Positions 10,085 to 20,642 of a stretch of 64,000 bases of DNA are shown piece after piece (position 1 is the stretch's first letter; each line of letters begins with the position of its first letter). The notes under the pieces were generated by a model. That model made no database searches and was not told where the DNA came from. It was given only the letters and a program-made list of their open reading frames with translations. This DNA is from Brachypodium distachyon (lineage: Eukaryota; Streptophyta; Magnoliopsida; Poales; Poaceae). The stretch covers positions 58,265,355 through 58,329,354 of the forward strand of contig NC_016131.3 in NCBI RefSeq assembly GCF_000005505.3. Direction: 5' to 3'. A program made the translations under genes and the position numbers.

Positions 10085-11305
10085 TTGGGTCTTGGGACTC
10101 TCTCCTCAGGGGCTAGAAAATTGAAGTCTCTGAAAACTTACTGTTTATGCTCAATCCCTGGCCACTGATGGTTAACAAAGTCATGCAGCCTGGTCAAAGT
10201 CAAATGCTTTTCTGGAGAAAATCCCAGTTCTCCCATGCATACAATCTTTGTCATTTGGTTGCATTTTTCTTCTTTATCAAATTGACTTTACAGATCTTGA
10301 CCTCTGGGATCTTCAATTGCTGAACTAGGGAAATGGCAGTGCAGCCTACGATGTCCTGTTTCACACTTGTGCTGTTATATGCCGTTCCACAGCCACCTCA
10401 ACTGTGATCTGTGCTTAGACAAGAATCCCTGTAGGCTCTGAAGAATGGTCAGCATTGGTGGCTTGGACAAATTATAGGGAATTTGGGATGTCTCTGTCTG
10501 GGACCCTCTCCCCACCACGACTGCACAACAAGTGGATCATGGACAGCTACAGAAAGTGACGCCTACCTGCATTTGGTCATTGTTGACAAGCCAGACTCCC
10601 TGGTCAAAAGGAAAATGGAAAAATGATGTATACTTATAATAAATCGGAAGTGTTTGTGTGAACTGCTAAATTTAATTGGCTGCCTAGCTGAGAGAAAAAA
10701 CAGAAGGAAATGGGACCAAATAGAAAAACTGAAATAAATCCAAAACAGGATTAGAAAAACACCATGTGTTTATGTCTTTGTTCTATGCTGCTTCTACTAT
10801 TTCTAAGAAGCCTCATATCATCTGGATAAGAGTTTGGTCTTATACATCAGGCAATTGCCTCTAATTCTATCCCTCTCTTCACATGGCACAGTTGTCCCAA
10901 TCCAAGGTTAATTGCCCGATACTGTGAAACATTAATCAATCAACATTTGGTTGGGCTTTTGTTTCTATATCAAATAGACTTGACTGATTATTAACACTAG
11001 GCACAGAACTTGAAGGAGATAGACAAGATTAAGTGGAATCAACCAACATGCATGATGCATATGTGTAGCTAATGCAATAAATAAATTACTTGGTTGAATA
11101 GATAATGCAAACAAAAAACTCTTCTCTCTGAGACAAGCTAAGTATGTGTCCATTGACAAGTACACATAACTGATAGCTGCTCCAAAACTGCATGTGCACA
11201 TGAATTTACAAAAAATGTCTCCATATCACGCCTTCTGTCAATAAACACATGAACTTTACATACAACAAGATTAACACAACAGTATATGTGACTCGAGTGA
11301 CAAAA
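10085..11305. other. Intergenic between two tandem NB-ARC genes
   Basis: No coding family recognised. The part nearest 11305 resembles the 3' flank of the preceding NB-ARC gene (for example CATTGACAAG.ACACATAA.TGATAGCT), supporting segmental tandem duplication. Confidence 0.5.
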
Positions 11306-12799
11306 TTAACCTTGTCTAATATCATAAATCAGAGAGCGCTTCCTCTTAATAAATCTAGTTTGCAGCTCTTGAATCTCACATGTATAGACGTAGCAATAGT
11401 ACGGCGGTATCTGAGATTTCCATGCGAGGACCTTAAATATCCCATGAGGCTTGACGCCTCTGTACATCACATCTTGGATTGTTATCGTGGGAATTTCCTC
11501 TTGAGAAGAGCACATTTGATACTGATCAAAAACATAAAAATCTTCTGTAGTTCTACCCATTCTTTGAATATATGTAGGGATATTTCCTTCCAGCATATCA
11601 CACGGATGCTCACCAAACATGGAGAAATGCTTTTCTAAGTATCCTCTCAGGAATGCCAGAACCTTGCGCCAAAACTGAATGTCAAAATTGGCTCTCAATA
11701 AGCAAGCAGTCATATTCGCAGCAAAGAGAGAACCATTATGAGCCCTGGCTATCTCCATAGCCAAGTGCACAAGTTCTGGGTGCATATGCGGGTCTGTGCT
11801 TCCAAACGTAATCACCTTGAAGAAATACCAGTACGCCTCATCGGACAGATGCTTCAGCGTCAGAGCCTGCACTGTCCCAAGCTTCTTGATCTTGTTTGAC
11901 CGGCTTGTGATTATGATCTTGCTACCAGCTTTGCTGAACCGTCGAGTGAGAGAGCACAGCATTTCCCACAGATCTTCATGGAGATCCCCAACTACCTCCA
12001 CAACAACCAGCATTCTCATATTATTCTCATGTCCCACTGCACATACATCTCTCAGAGTCAGAGTGGATATCTCTTTATCCCTAAAATTGTCATGTCTCAA
12101 GAACACAATCTGTGAGAAGTGTCGATGGACTCTTTCGTCATCACAGACATGAGTGACAAGGGTGCTCTTTCCAACTCTCCCTGGACCAACAATTGGGAGG
12201 ATATCACAGTTGTCAGGAGTACTGCCGCAACAAGGTTGCGTGTGCAACAGGAAGTTGATAACCAGCTCCATCTCCATCTGGCGGCCAAACATGCACTTCT
12301 CAAACAAAAGATGCATGCTGTAAGGCTGGCGATGCAGACGAGGATATGTTGTCAAGAACGTGACCAGCTCACTGACATCAAGAATCATGGTTCTCAAACT
12401 GCCAAGGACCCCTTCAAGTTCTTGTAAATTTTGCATGTCGCCACTGCTTGAGAAACGAAGACGTTTTGCATAGCTGAATTTAGACAAAGCCCACGAGCTT
12501 CTCGCAACCTGATTCTCTTCCGCCTCGTCTTCTCGGTGAGCACGGCATCTGAAGGTGTCGAGCACATAGTAGCCTCGATACATGGCATCCCTCAGCATGC
12601 TCAGCTGGCGGAGCATCCCTTGGTTCGTGACTTGCCTCCCTGCAGCCTCGTCGATGATGACCTGCGCCCGGAGCAATATCCTCTCTAGGCTATCCTCCAC
12701 GGCCACTACCGGCAGCATGGACTTGGAGTATCTGTTGATGAACAAACTCATGGCTCTGGTGGAAAGTTCGCCCAACACCGCTGAAAGGAAAACCTCCAT
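11306..12799 (-). CDS. LRR-less NB-ARC (NLR-like) protein, 497 aa
   Basis: Close paralogue of 8618-10084 in the same orientation. It starts MEVFLSAVLGELSTRAMSLF, followed by helical CC-like sequence with GYYVLDTFRC. The P-loop is GPGRVGKST (205-213). Kinase-2 reads LVVVEVVGD (no Asp-Asp) and RNBS-B reads GSKIIITSRSNK. The C-terminal module is TITIQDVMYRGVKPHGIF...LAWKSQIPPYYCYVYTCEI. No LRR and no clear MHD motif. The family suggests nucleotide-binding immune-receptor-like function, perhaps as a helper, decoy or regulator (inference). The open frame is uninterrupted and the conserved tail is complete, so it is probably functional. Confidence 0.85.
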   Translation of the reverse strand: MEVFLSAVLGELSTRAMSLFINRYSKSMLPVVAVEDSLERILLRAQVIIDEAAGRQVTNQGMLRQLSMLRDAMYRGYYVLDTFRCRAHREDEAEENQVARSSWALSKFSYAKRLRFSSSGDMQNLQELEGVLGSLRTMILDVSELVTFLTTYPRLHRQPYSMHLLFEKCMFGRQMEMELVINFLLHTQPCCGSTPDNCDILPIVGPGRVGKSTLVTHVCDDERVHRHFSQIVFLRHDNFRDKEISTLTLRDVCAVGHENNMRMLVVVEVVGDLHEDLWEMLCSLTRRFSKAGSKIIITSRSNKIKKLGTVQALTLKHLSDEAYWYFFKVITFGSTDPHMHPELVHLAMEIARAHNGSLFAANMTACLLRANFDIQFWRKVLAFLRGYLEKHFSMFGEHPCDMLEGNIPTYIQRMGRTTEDFYVFDQYQMCSSQEEIPTITIQDVMYRGVKPHGIFKVLAWKSQIPPYYCYVYTCEIQELQTRFIKRKRSLIYDIRQG

Positions 12800-12829
12800 T
12801 TGGGGGGACTTGGCAGAATGAGTCAGTGA

Positions 12830-13845
12830 GCTGCGAATTGAAATTCTTTATATCGGTTGTAAGGGAGGCTTTCACACATCATGGTCAATCCATTCTGTAG
12901 AAACCGTCACTGCCTACTATTGGTTACAATTTCCCTTTCTTTATTAGTAACTAGAATTAGAATCGAATGATCGTTGAGGAGCAGATACAGACAGAACTTG
13001 GTAGTACCATTTGCGTGATGAAGCATCGCCACCTGCTCCTGTCGACAATGACCACGCAAAACTACCCCCAATATATATTATCCTAGTGATATTTATTCAG
13101 CAAGCCAAAGAAGAGCAGGCTAGTGCTTCCTCCAACTCCGGTATTCATCGGAGAGTCAAAATTGAGCAGCAGTCAGACAAGAGTATATTGCTTTATTAAG
13201 GAAAGATTAATTAGCATACTTTACTCTAGTGTTCTCTCCATCGTAACCAGCACGGGATTGCTACTGCCCTCTATAATAAACAGCAAAAAATAAATATTCC
13301 CCTTCTAACAAGACCAAACTCAACTCTCACCTCGCGGATTCAAACTGTGCTTGGAGAGGGATTCAGCTCGAGATCTTCGGCTTGGAGATTCCTCACCTCG
13401 GCTCGGATTTGACCTCCCCTCCCGCCCCCGCCCCACCCAGCGGCCATGGCGGCAGTCCCTCCCTTGGGAGACAGAGCACGTGCACGGGTGGTTTAGCACG
13501 GCGACGACATGCTGAGGAGTTCGCGGGGTGGCGGTCGTCGGCGGCCGGCGGTGGATTTGGCCGTGCATTGGCGGCGAAGCAGGACAAGAGGAAGAAGAAG
13601 AGAGAGCCGCGGCGGGGAGGCAGAGGACCTGGACCTAACGGCCGACGTGGACTGTGCATCTTTCGGCCCATGAGCCCGGCCCAGTAGACCCAACTCCTCT
13701 CGCTAACAAAGCCCAGCCCGGCCTGCTTTCAAACAAAAATTCCGAAGAAGAAAACGCTTGAGATTCAAATCAGATCGGTGCCGATTTTTTTTTGAGCCGT
13801 CAAATCAAACTCAACTCAAGAAAACAAACTGCTAATTAACCAAAA
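12830..13845. other. No gene recognised; GC-rich island 13380-13690
   Basis: This includes a GC-rich stretch whose frames on both strands are low-complexity (Arg/Pro/Gly rich) without family motifs. Confidence 0.45.
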
Positions 13846-13878
13846 CTAGCAAAAGAACCTGTGCGTTGCTACGGAACA
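13846..13878 (-). mobile_element. Helitron 3' terminus (minus strand)
   Basis: On the minus strand the sequence reads GTAGCAACGCACAGGTTC, then TTTTG, then CTAG (13846-13849), followed by T. This is the grass Helitron 3' end pattern. The element would extend rightwards; its 5' TC end was not found with confidence. Confidence 0.6.
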
Positions 13879-14667
13879 ATGGAAATTGTATCAAAACATC
13901 AAATTAAATGTTGATGTGTTTATGATATGTTTATTTTCGTGGGCTATACTCTTGTCTCTTTCTTTTTTTCACATGTCTTATTTATATATTTGTCCTTACC
14001 CTGTTCTCCTATTACTCCTACTCCGTACATTATTTCTCAAATCTCTTCTCCTAATTTCTCGCTCTCCCTCTGACTATCCTCTCCATCCACCTTGAGTGCA
14101 AACTTCTCCTCTCCCTGTCCCGATTTATACCGCCACCGAACATCACGCCGCCATGCGCGGCCACCCGCTTGTAGATTCCCGCCACCCGTCCACTCCCGCG
14201 CGCCGTCTGCTCCCACTTGCCGCCGGGTACGCCTGTGTGCCGCCCACACATCGCGTACGGCCACTGATCGTGGCGCGCCACTGCCCGTCCAGAGGGCCAC
14301 CGATGGTTCGCGCCGACGCGGTCCCTGCTGCCTTGCTCGAGGCCACCGCCATCCCGGCCTCAGGCTCATCCCATCGCTGTCCAAGTTTTGTGGGGAGCCA
14401 CCAGCGCGCACGAGCCGGTGGAGGCGGCGCGCTTTCCGCACACGGACCCCGCCGACGCGCACGAGCTGGCGGAGGCGACAAGAGCGGCGGCGGGCGTGGG
14501 TGAGATCCGGATAGGGCAGGAGCGGGGTGAGATTCGTAGGAGAGGAGGAGGAGCAAGGAGGTCTGTGTTGATTTTTAATTGACCTAAATAAACGTCCGAC
14601 CAGATATTTCCTCCTAATTAACGGAAAGATGCTATATATCTAATCTACAGAGATTGGCTTAATTCTG
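13879..14667. other. No gene recognised; GC-rich low-complexity
   Basis: Open frames on both strands between about 14037 and 14580 are Arg/Pro/Ala-rich shadows of a GC-rich region. They could be captured or decayed coding DNA inside the Helitron, but no motif supports this. Confidence 0.4.
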
Positions 14668-16436
14668 CTACTGTTGTGCAGGGCCGAGGAACTTGTTGAT
14701 GTCTTCCTGGAGATACCACATGACGGCTTCCCAAGCAGCCTGCGTGGGGTGCATCTCGTCCCAGTAAAAATACCTCTCGGGATCCTCGCACAGCGTGTAC
14801 CGATACTCATACGGGCCGCCCTCGGTGTCGCCTTGGGGTCCTTGCTCTCGCAACACAGCGTCAGCTTGTGCTGGAACTGCCCATGGTATCCCCCCTTCTT
14901 ACCCCCCTCCACCTCCTCCTCCTTCGCCGCCGAGGATGACGACGACGACACGGACCCGAGGACGCTGGAGAATGCGGCGTGGAGGTCGACGACGAACACG
15001 CCGTCCATGCCGCCAACGAGCTTTGCGTTCTTGTTTGTGGACCGGGGCCCCGGCGTTTGCGACGCTGTCGCAAGCGCCGTACCCTTCGGCACGCGTCTGC
15101 GAGGGCACGCAGCCGACCGGGTGGAGGTTGTTGACGAGCACCTTGCCGGTGCCGAGCTTCCTCAGACGGTCCGCCGAGGCCGCGATGGTGGACGTCACGT
15201 TTTTTATGAAGGTCGTCACGTCGCCGAACACCGAGACGGTCACGCGGCCGTAGTCGTCGTTGCCGGAGACGGCGATCAGCGCCACGGAGCCCGCCGCGAG
15301 CTGTGCCGGTGAGATGGCGCGGAGGAGATGAGGCTCTCGAAGCTGCCGATCTGGTAAGATCCAACATGATCAATTGGTAGGTACGTACGTATGCCGATTG
15401 ATGCATGCATGCGTATGCATGGATCAATATAAGGTGGGTATAAATCAAGATTAAGCAGAGTATTATATTAGTACACGGCCGGCAAAGATCAACTAATTAG
15501 TATCAAGGTATTAATGCATGCATGCGCGCATGGATCAACAGAAGGTGGGTATAAATCAAGATTAAGCAATGCATACATAGTATTCCTTCCTTCCGTTTCA
15601 TAATTTTTGTCGAAATATTACATGTATCTAGATGTTTTTAGGACGAGATACATCCATTTTGAGAAAATTTGAGAATTATGAAACGAAGGAAGTATATATT
15701 TGTACACGGCCTGCAAAGATCAATTAGTAGTATCAAGGTATTCATGCATGCATCGATATAAAAACAACCCGATCTAATCAAGATTTAAGTAAAAATGATC
15801 AGCACAAAATATCGATCGATCCAATCAAGGTTAAATTAAGCAAGAAAGAAAAAGATTAAGCTAAGGCTAGTGAGGTAGATGATGATCAGTAGCGGACGTA
15901 CCGATGAAGTCAGATTGGACCCTGCCGTTGGAGAAGCGGCCGGTGGGGGCAGAGCCGCTAGCGGAGAATCCATACGGGAAATACCACTGCCGGGTAATAC
16001 CTTTGTCGGCGACACGTTGAGTAGCGTCCTTGGCCAAGTTGCCGTTATCAGCAAAAGAATCGCCGAAGACGAAGAGGCTGGGACCCGTCGGAGACGCCGG
16101 CGGCGGCGGCGGCGGCGGCGGCGGGTTAGCAGGAACGACAGGGCTCGGCGGAGTTCTTCCTTGACAGGCGGGGAAATAGGGATTGTTCCGACAAAATTGG
16201 TCCGACGGCCGCCAGCCTCGATAATACGGCCAGCCGGCGGCAGCTGCACGTATATACAAAGCACATTACATATGGTTAATTAATTGATCATCAGCAGGAT
16301 CGATCGAAGAAATTAACAGCAAAATCTCTTGTCAGTTATAGATGCATGGAAATGGATTATTAGTTTATTACTTACCGTCGAGAGTAGCGAGGAGGAGCAC
16401 CAGGCTGCAGAGGATGTCGACGTGCTTGGTCGACAT
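14668..16436 (-). pseudogene. GDSL esterase/lipase-like pseudogene (three-exon)
   Basis: Same exon plan as the gene at 33912-35375. Exon 1 is 16376-16436 (signal-peptide-like MSTKHVDILCSLVLLLATLD). Exon 2 is 15902-16243 (LFVFGDSFADNGN, GRFSNGRVQSDFI), with correct donor and acceptor. The start of exon 3, including its acceptor and about 170 bases of coding sequence, is deleted: exon sequence (GATCTGG) joins intron sequence (TAAGATCC) near 15353. The remaining exon 3 (14668-15353) has at least three frameshifts, but keeps SGNDDYGRV, NNLHPVGC and YFYWDEMHPTQAAW. It therefore retains the catalytic His that the intact paralogue has lost. A Stowaway MITE sits in intron 2. Confidence 0.88.
15583..15692. 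mobile_element. Stowaway-type MITE in GDSL pseudogene intron 2
   Basis: TTCCTTCCTTCCG...ACGAAGGAAG, with the family core GTCGAAATATTACATGTATC and TA on both sides. The corresponding intron of the fragment at 27798-28395 lacks it, so it inserted after the two copies separated, or was lost there. Confidence 0.8.
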
Positions 16437-16866
16437 GGCTAATTAAGGTTAGCTCCAAAGTAGTGTAGCAGGAGGAGGAAGATGTTGTGTTGGTTATTGA
16501 TGATGCTCAGAATGGAGGATGTACGTACGGGTATTTATTGGGACGGGACGGGATCTAGGTTATTTATGGAGATTGTTCAGACTAGCTAATCAACTAGCTA
16601 AAAACACTTTTAATTAGGTTGAAAAAATCACAGGATATGCTCGTTAGAGCATCTTCAATGCAAGGTACTTGTACACAGGTGCTTAAAGAGAGAGAGTCTT
16701 ACCATATCACTAAGCACATATCTAAAATAAATTTACTCCAATGTTGAGAAGCCTAGACAGGTGCTTAATTCGTGTGAGCATTTTTGTAGCACTCCCTCAC
16801 GCACTTTTGTTGTCCAACGCACAAGTGCTTTGTTAAAAAAATATTGACTGGTTTTCATCTTCTAGC

Positions 16867-17250
16867 TCGTCCAAGGCATGGAGCTCACAGGCTAGATGTG
16901 CCTCCGCCCCCAGCTCGTCCAGGATTCGAAGTCGCCGGTCGCCGGCTTGCCGTGCCTCCGCCCCCAGCTCGCCCCAGACGTGCAGCTCGTCAACAAGCTG
17001 CGCCTCCGCCCCCAACTAGGACTCGGCTCGCCGGCTTGCCGCGCCTCCGCCCCCAGCTCGCCCAAGACGTGCAGCTCGTCAACAAGCTGCGCCTCCGCTC
17101 GCCGGCTTGCCGTGCCTCCGCCCCAAGCTCGTCCCACACGCAGCTCGCCAGCTTGCCCGAGGTGTGCAGCTCGCCAGCTTGTTGCGCCTCCGCCTCCAGC
17201 TCGTCCGAGGCGTCTAGCTGCGCCTCCGGCTCCCAGCCGCTTCCTCTGCC
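16867..17250. repeat. GC-rich minisatellite, ~8 copies of 40-55 bp
   Basis: Units share CCTCCGCCCCCAGCTCG, then a GTGCAGCTCG-type stretch and CCGGCTTGCCG. A related block with the same unit in the same orientation is at 19370-19620 near the other end of the element. The long open frames here on both strands are by-products of the repeat. Confidence 0.8.
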
Positions 17251-17984
17251 CGCCGGGTATGCGCATTTCTGACGGTACGAATTCTATATGATTTGGTACT
17301 GCAATCTTCCAATTAGATAGTGCAGGGGACTCAAGAATTATGATGTTGCTTCCGTGCCTCTAGTGCTGGATGTGAATGCTTTAGGCTGGGGCTTGATTGA
17401 TGGATCTACAGGAACGCATAATCTCTTTGTCCAATTTTGATTAATTTTTACAATTGTTTGTCTGGCTAATGGTGTTGTATTGTACATGCTAGTAATTATG
17501 TATCACCTCTTGGTTTATCAATACTTAGTGTTTGTACTGGGCTTCACAAGGATTATGTCCGTGTTTGGAGAGGCATAGTCTGTCAATGCTAGTGCCAACA
17601 ATTGAAGAGAAGTAAACCGATTCTATAACCTGTGTAAAGACCGAATGAGTCATACTTTGGAAGCCATTCTGACAAGTATTTTTTCAGTCTTAGCAGCACT
17701 TCTTGTTCTGAACGTATGAGATACCCTTATTTGCAGGTGAACTGCAGATTACAAACCCCATGTTTAGGAGTATTAAACAGAGCATATGGAAACGACCGTT
17801 CAAGAATTGATTACATTGGCTCAAATCCAGGTCTGATGTATGCCATGCCATAAACAAACCATTTTTTCTACTTTCTCTCTTTTTCTACTTGACAATAATT
17901 CATGAGTACTATATATGGTCCTTCTTGAAATTACTGAATGCATGTCTACTGTGTGTAAGAATCACCGAGAGCTTGCACAATGCG

Positions 17985-18066
17985 GAGAAATAAATGCCTT
18001 CTCATTCGGTATCTTTGACGGAACAGAGAAATAAATGCCTTCTCATTCGGTATCTTTGACGGAACA
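17985..18066. repeat. Perfect 41-bp tandem duplication
   Basis: GAGAAATAAATGCC...TTGACGGAACA occurs twice head to tail (17985-18025 and 18026-18066) without a mismatch. Confidence 0.95.
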
Positions 18067-18266
18067 TGACATCTATGTATACCGGTGTATCTGAGAAATA
18101 ATCTCCAATGAGGCGTTCATGACCAGCCTCCCTATCTCTATGAATGAATCTCCTCTTACCACTGTTGCGACGGCGACGACGGCTACGATTGGTACCAAGA
18201 AGTGCTCGGATGATGAATATGTTTGACTTTACATAGATAACAATGATGCAAGGAGTAAGTTCTTAC

Positions 18267-18434
18267 CAGTCGTAGATTGTCTGCTTCTGTCCATGGTAAG
18301 CGGGGTTGCCCTCTTTCCGCGTCGTCATTGTCTTGGTCATCTCCGCCGCTGCCGCCGCCGCCTCCTGTTCCTCTTCCTCCTCCGCTTGGAACCGGTGTAT
18401 GAAGCATTGTGAAAGCTTTCACATCCAGCTCCAT
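18267..18434 (-). pseudogene. Myb/trihelix-like exon, Harbinger ORF1-like
   Basis: The minus-strand frame ends RLPWTEADNLRL, then a consensus donor GTAAGA (18266 downward). The W-T-x-x-x-[DN]-x-R-L pattern resembles the Myb/SANT-like DNA-binding ORF1 encoded by PIF/Harbinger transposons in grasses. The upstream part is Gly/Asp-rich low-complexity. Location inside a TTA-flanked inverted-repeat element agrees. No continuing exon was identified. Confidence 0.4.
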
Positions 18435-19369
18435 ACTCAGCCGAACCAGAGCTCAACAGATCCACAAAGCCAAAATCTGAATTCATTTTCTTGTTGGAGT
18501 TGTGCTATGCTACGGATGCTCAAAGACAGAAGTGTATATACAGAGGTATAGGACTTCTAGTCAGAACTCATCTGTATGGGCTCTCCGTGATCTATTGGAG
18601 TAATACAAATGGTCTCTGGCTTTGCAATCGGTCAAGGCTGAACATCCTAAACTGATCAGTCCACATGCCAACAGCCAGGGCCCTGCCAACAGCTTTGAAC
18701 CATTAATTTGGAGTCAAAGGGATGGCACCGTGGACATGCATGTCGCAGGCTTTTTTTTTCTTTTATCACTTTTCCTATGGACATGTACGTTGCAGGCTTT
18801 CTCTTTCTTTATCCCATTCTCTATTGATTTCCCATCCGAGACTTTCCCATCCCTTGCTCTATCGACAGAGACACACGTGATATAGCAGTGGGCAAGCTAT
18901 GGGCACAGCCCTTCTCTAAAATATAGGCAGCCAGAGAGAAGGTGAAAGAAGAGCGTGAGCAGGGCTCGGGCAAAGATGGCGACGGTGAGGTCCAGGCCCA
19001 GAGAAGACCACGGCGCGGGGGAACTCGAGGAGCGGGGTCGTCGGGCCGCATGGAGCGAGCAGCAGCGGCGACGGGTCGAACTTGTCCGGAGCCAGGCGGT
19101 GAGCATGACGCCGCGGTTCACCTCCCCATAATGGACGCGCGTGGCGGGAGCGCGCAGCGGCGGCGCTAGCGAGAGGGCGGCCGGGTGGTGCCACATCGGC
19201 GGGCTAGGCTGCGAGCGCGAGCGGGCAGCAGGTAGCGAGGAGCGAGCAGCGGCGGCAATGAGTCGAACTCATCCTTGCGGCGCTCCTACAGGAACCAGGC
19301 GGCGAGCTCGACGCGGTGGTCCGCCTCACCCGCGTGGACGCGCGCGCCGCGCCTCCCCCACCAGTCGGG

Positions 19370-19620
19370 GATCGTCCGAGGTATGGAACTCGCCAGTGGC
19401 TAGCTGCTCGTGGAGCTCGCCGTCGCCTATGCCTCCGCCTCCAGCTCTTCCAAGGCGTGCAGCTCGCCGGCTTGCTGCGCGCCTGCGCCTCCGCCCCCAG
19501 GTCCTCCGAGGGATGGAGCTCGCCGGATTGCTGCGCGCCTGCGTCTCCGCCCCCAGCTCGTTCGAGGTATGGAGCTCGCCGGCGGCTAGTTGCTCATGGA
19601 GCTCGCCAGTCGTCTACACT
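19370..19620. repeat. Second block of the GC-rich minisatellite
   Basis: Units of about 50-60 bp carry GAGCTCGCCGG, CTTGCTGCGCGCCTGCG and CTCCGCCCCCAG. They match the block at 16867-17250 and lie near the opposite end of the Harbinger-like element. Confidence 0.75.
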
Positions 19621-20181
19621 CCATCGACAGAGTCACAAGACTGCCTCTTTCCTCTGCTCCCATATCCCTTTCTTCAATTGAAGTTGCGCACAGCCAAGTC
19701 GCGTCGCTCTGCCGCTCGCGCCGCGCCTGCTACTGCTGCGGCTCGCGCCGCCACCACCGCCAGGCTCCTACGCGCCTGCTGCTGCCGCTCGCGCTGCCGC
19801 CGCCGCCAGTCTCCTCCGCGACTGCTGCTGTCGCTCTAGCCACCACGGCTCCCCTCCGTGCCTGCTGCTGCGCCGCCGCCGCCGTTCCCCTCCGCGCCTG
19901 CTGCTCTCGCGCCGCCGCCGCCGCAGCTCCACTCAAGGCTGCTGCTGCTCGTGGAATCGTGGTCTCGGTCCCCATGGACAAGGAGAGGAAAGAAGAAAGC
20001 AGGTCGTCGGGCCGCAGGGAGCGAGCAGCAAAGCCAGGGATAGAGCACCGTGTGGAGCACTCGACGGCAGTTTTTTTTGGAGGCACCGGGCGCCTCAAGC
20101 ACTCTGTCCAGCTGACGTGGCAAAATAAACGGAAATAAATCTGGTTTTTTTCCTTAAGCACCTGTGTTGGTGATGCTCTTA

Positions 20182-20387
20182 GAACATGTACAATGCAAGG
20201 TGCTTACGAAAATAAACCACACACTTTTTTAAGCACCAGTGCTTATTTGTATAGAGGAGGTGCCAAGGTAAGCATCTGCTTAATCTAAATAAGCATCAGT
20301 GCTTAACAAAAACCGGTTAATTTTTCTAAGCACCCACCTAGACATCTTTCTAAGCACCCACCTAGACATCTTGCATTGTACATGCTC
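20182..20387. mobile_element. Tourist/Harbinger-like MITE, 206 bp
   Basis: GAACATGTACAATGCAAGG...CATCTTGCATTGTACATGCTC form terminal inverted repeats, flanked by TTA at 20179-20181 and 20388-20390. The left TTA is also the right target duplication of the 3.5-kb element, so the two related elements abut and share it. Confidence 0.85.
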
Positions 20388-20642
20388 TTAGGATGCCAAC
20401 AGCTGCGTACGTGAGTATCTAGCCGTGTCCGGTAGTCTTTTTTTTCTCAAAAGGGGTCCGGTAGTCTTTTCGTGAGTGCCGGAAAATGGCAAGGAGCTAG
20501 TTTTTTTGTTTTTTGAGCGAAAGGAGCTAGTTAATTGGGCTGGAAACACACGACCCATACACGCGACGGGCTTAGGAAAAAGGGCCGCGCAACCAAAATT
20601 GGCGTCCAACGGTTGAAGCTCTGCCTTCAGGAAGTTCTTCTA

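Larger units (their letters stand above)
16647..20178. mobile_element. PIF/Harbinger-like element, ~3.5 kb
   Basis: Left end GAGCATCTTCAATGCAAGG...ACAGGTGCTTA and right end TAAGCACCTGTGTTGGTGATGCTC form imperfect terminal inverted repeats. Both sides carry TTA (16644-16646 and 20179-20181), the usual PIF/Harbinger target duplication. The interior has low-complexity GC-rich repeat blocks at both ends and a Myb/trihelix-like exon on the minus strand near 18267-18434. No DDE transposase frame was recognised, so it is probably non-autonomous. Confidence 0.7.

Noticed and set aside
13382..13693. Overlapping frames around 13.4-13.7 kb
   Set aside because: Open in three frames, low complexity, no motif. 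No support as a gene.
14037..14582. Several overlapping long open frames on both strands
   Set aside because: All are Arg/Pro/Ala-rich by-products of a GC-rich stretch. None has a family motif or a sensible start context.
18897..20161. Long open frames (up to ~230 codons) on both strands
   Set aside because: They coincide with GC-rich minisatellite and trinucleotide-like sequence inside a Harbinger-type element. Frames are open in several registers at once, which argues against coding.
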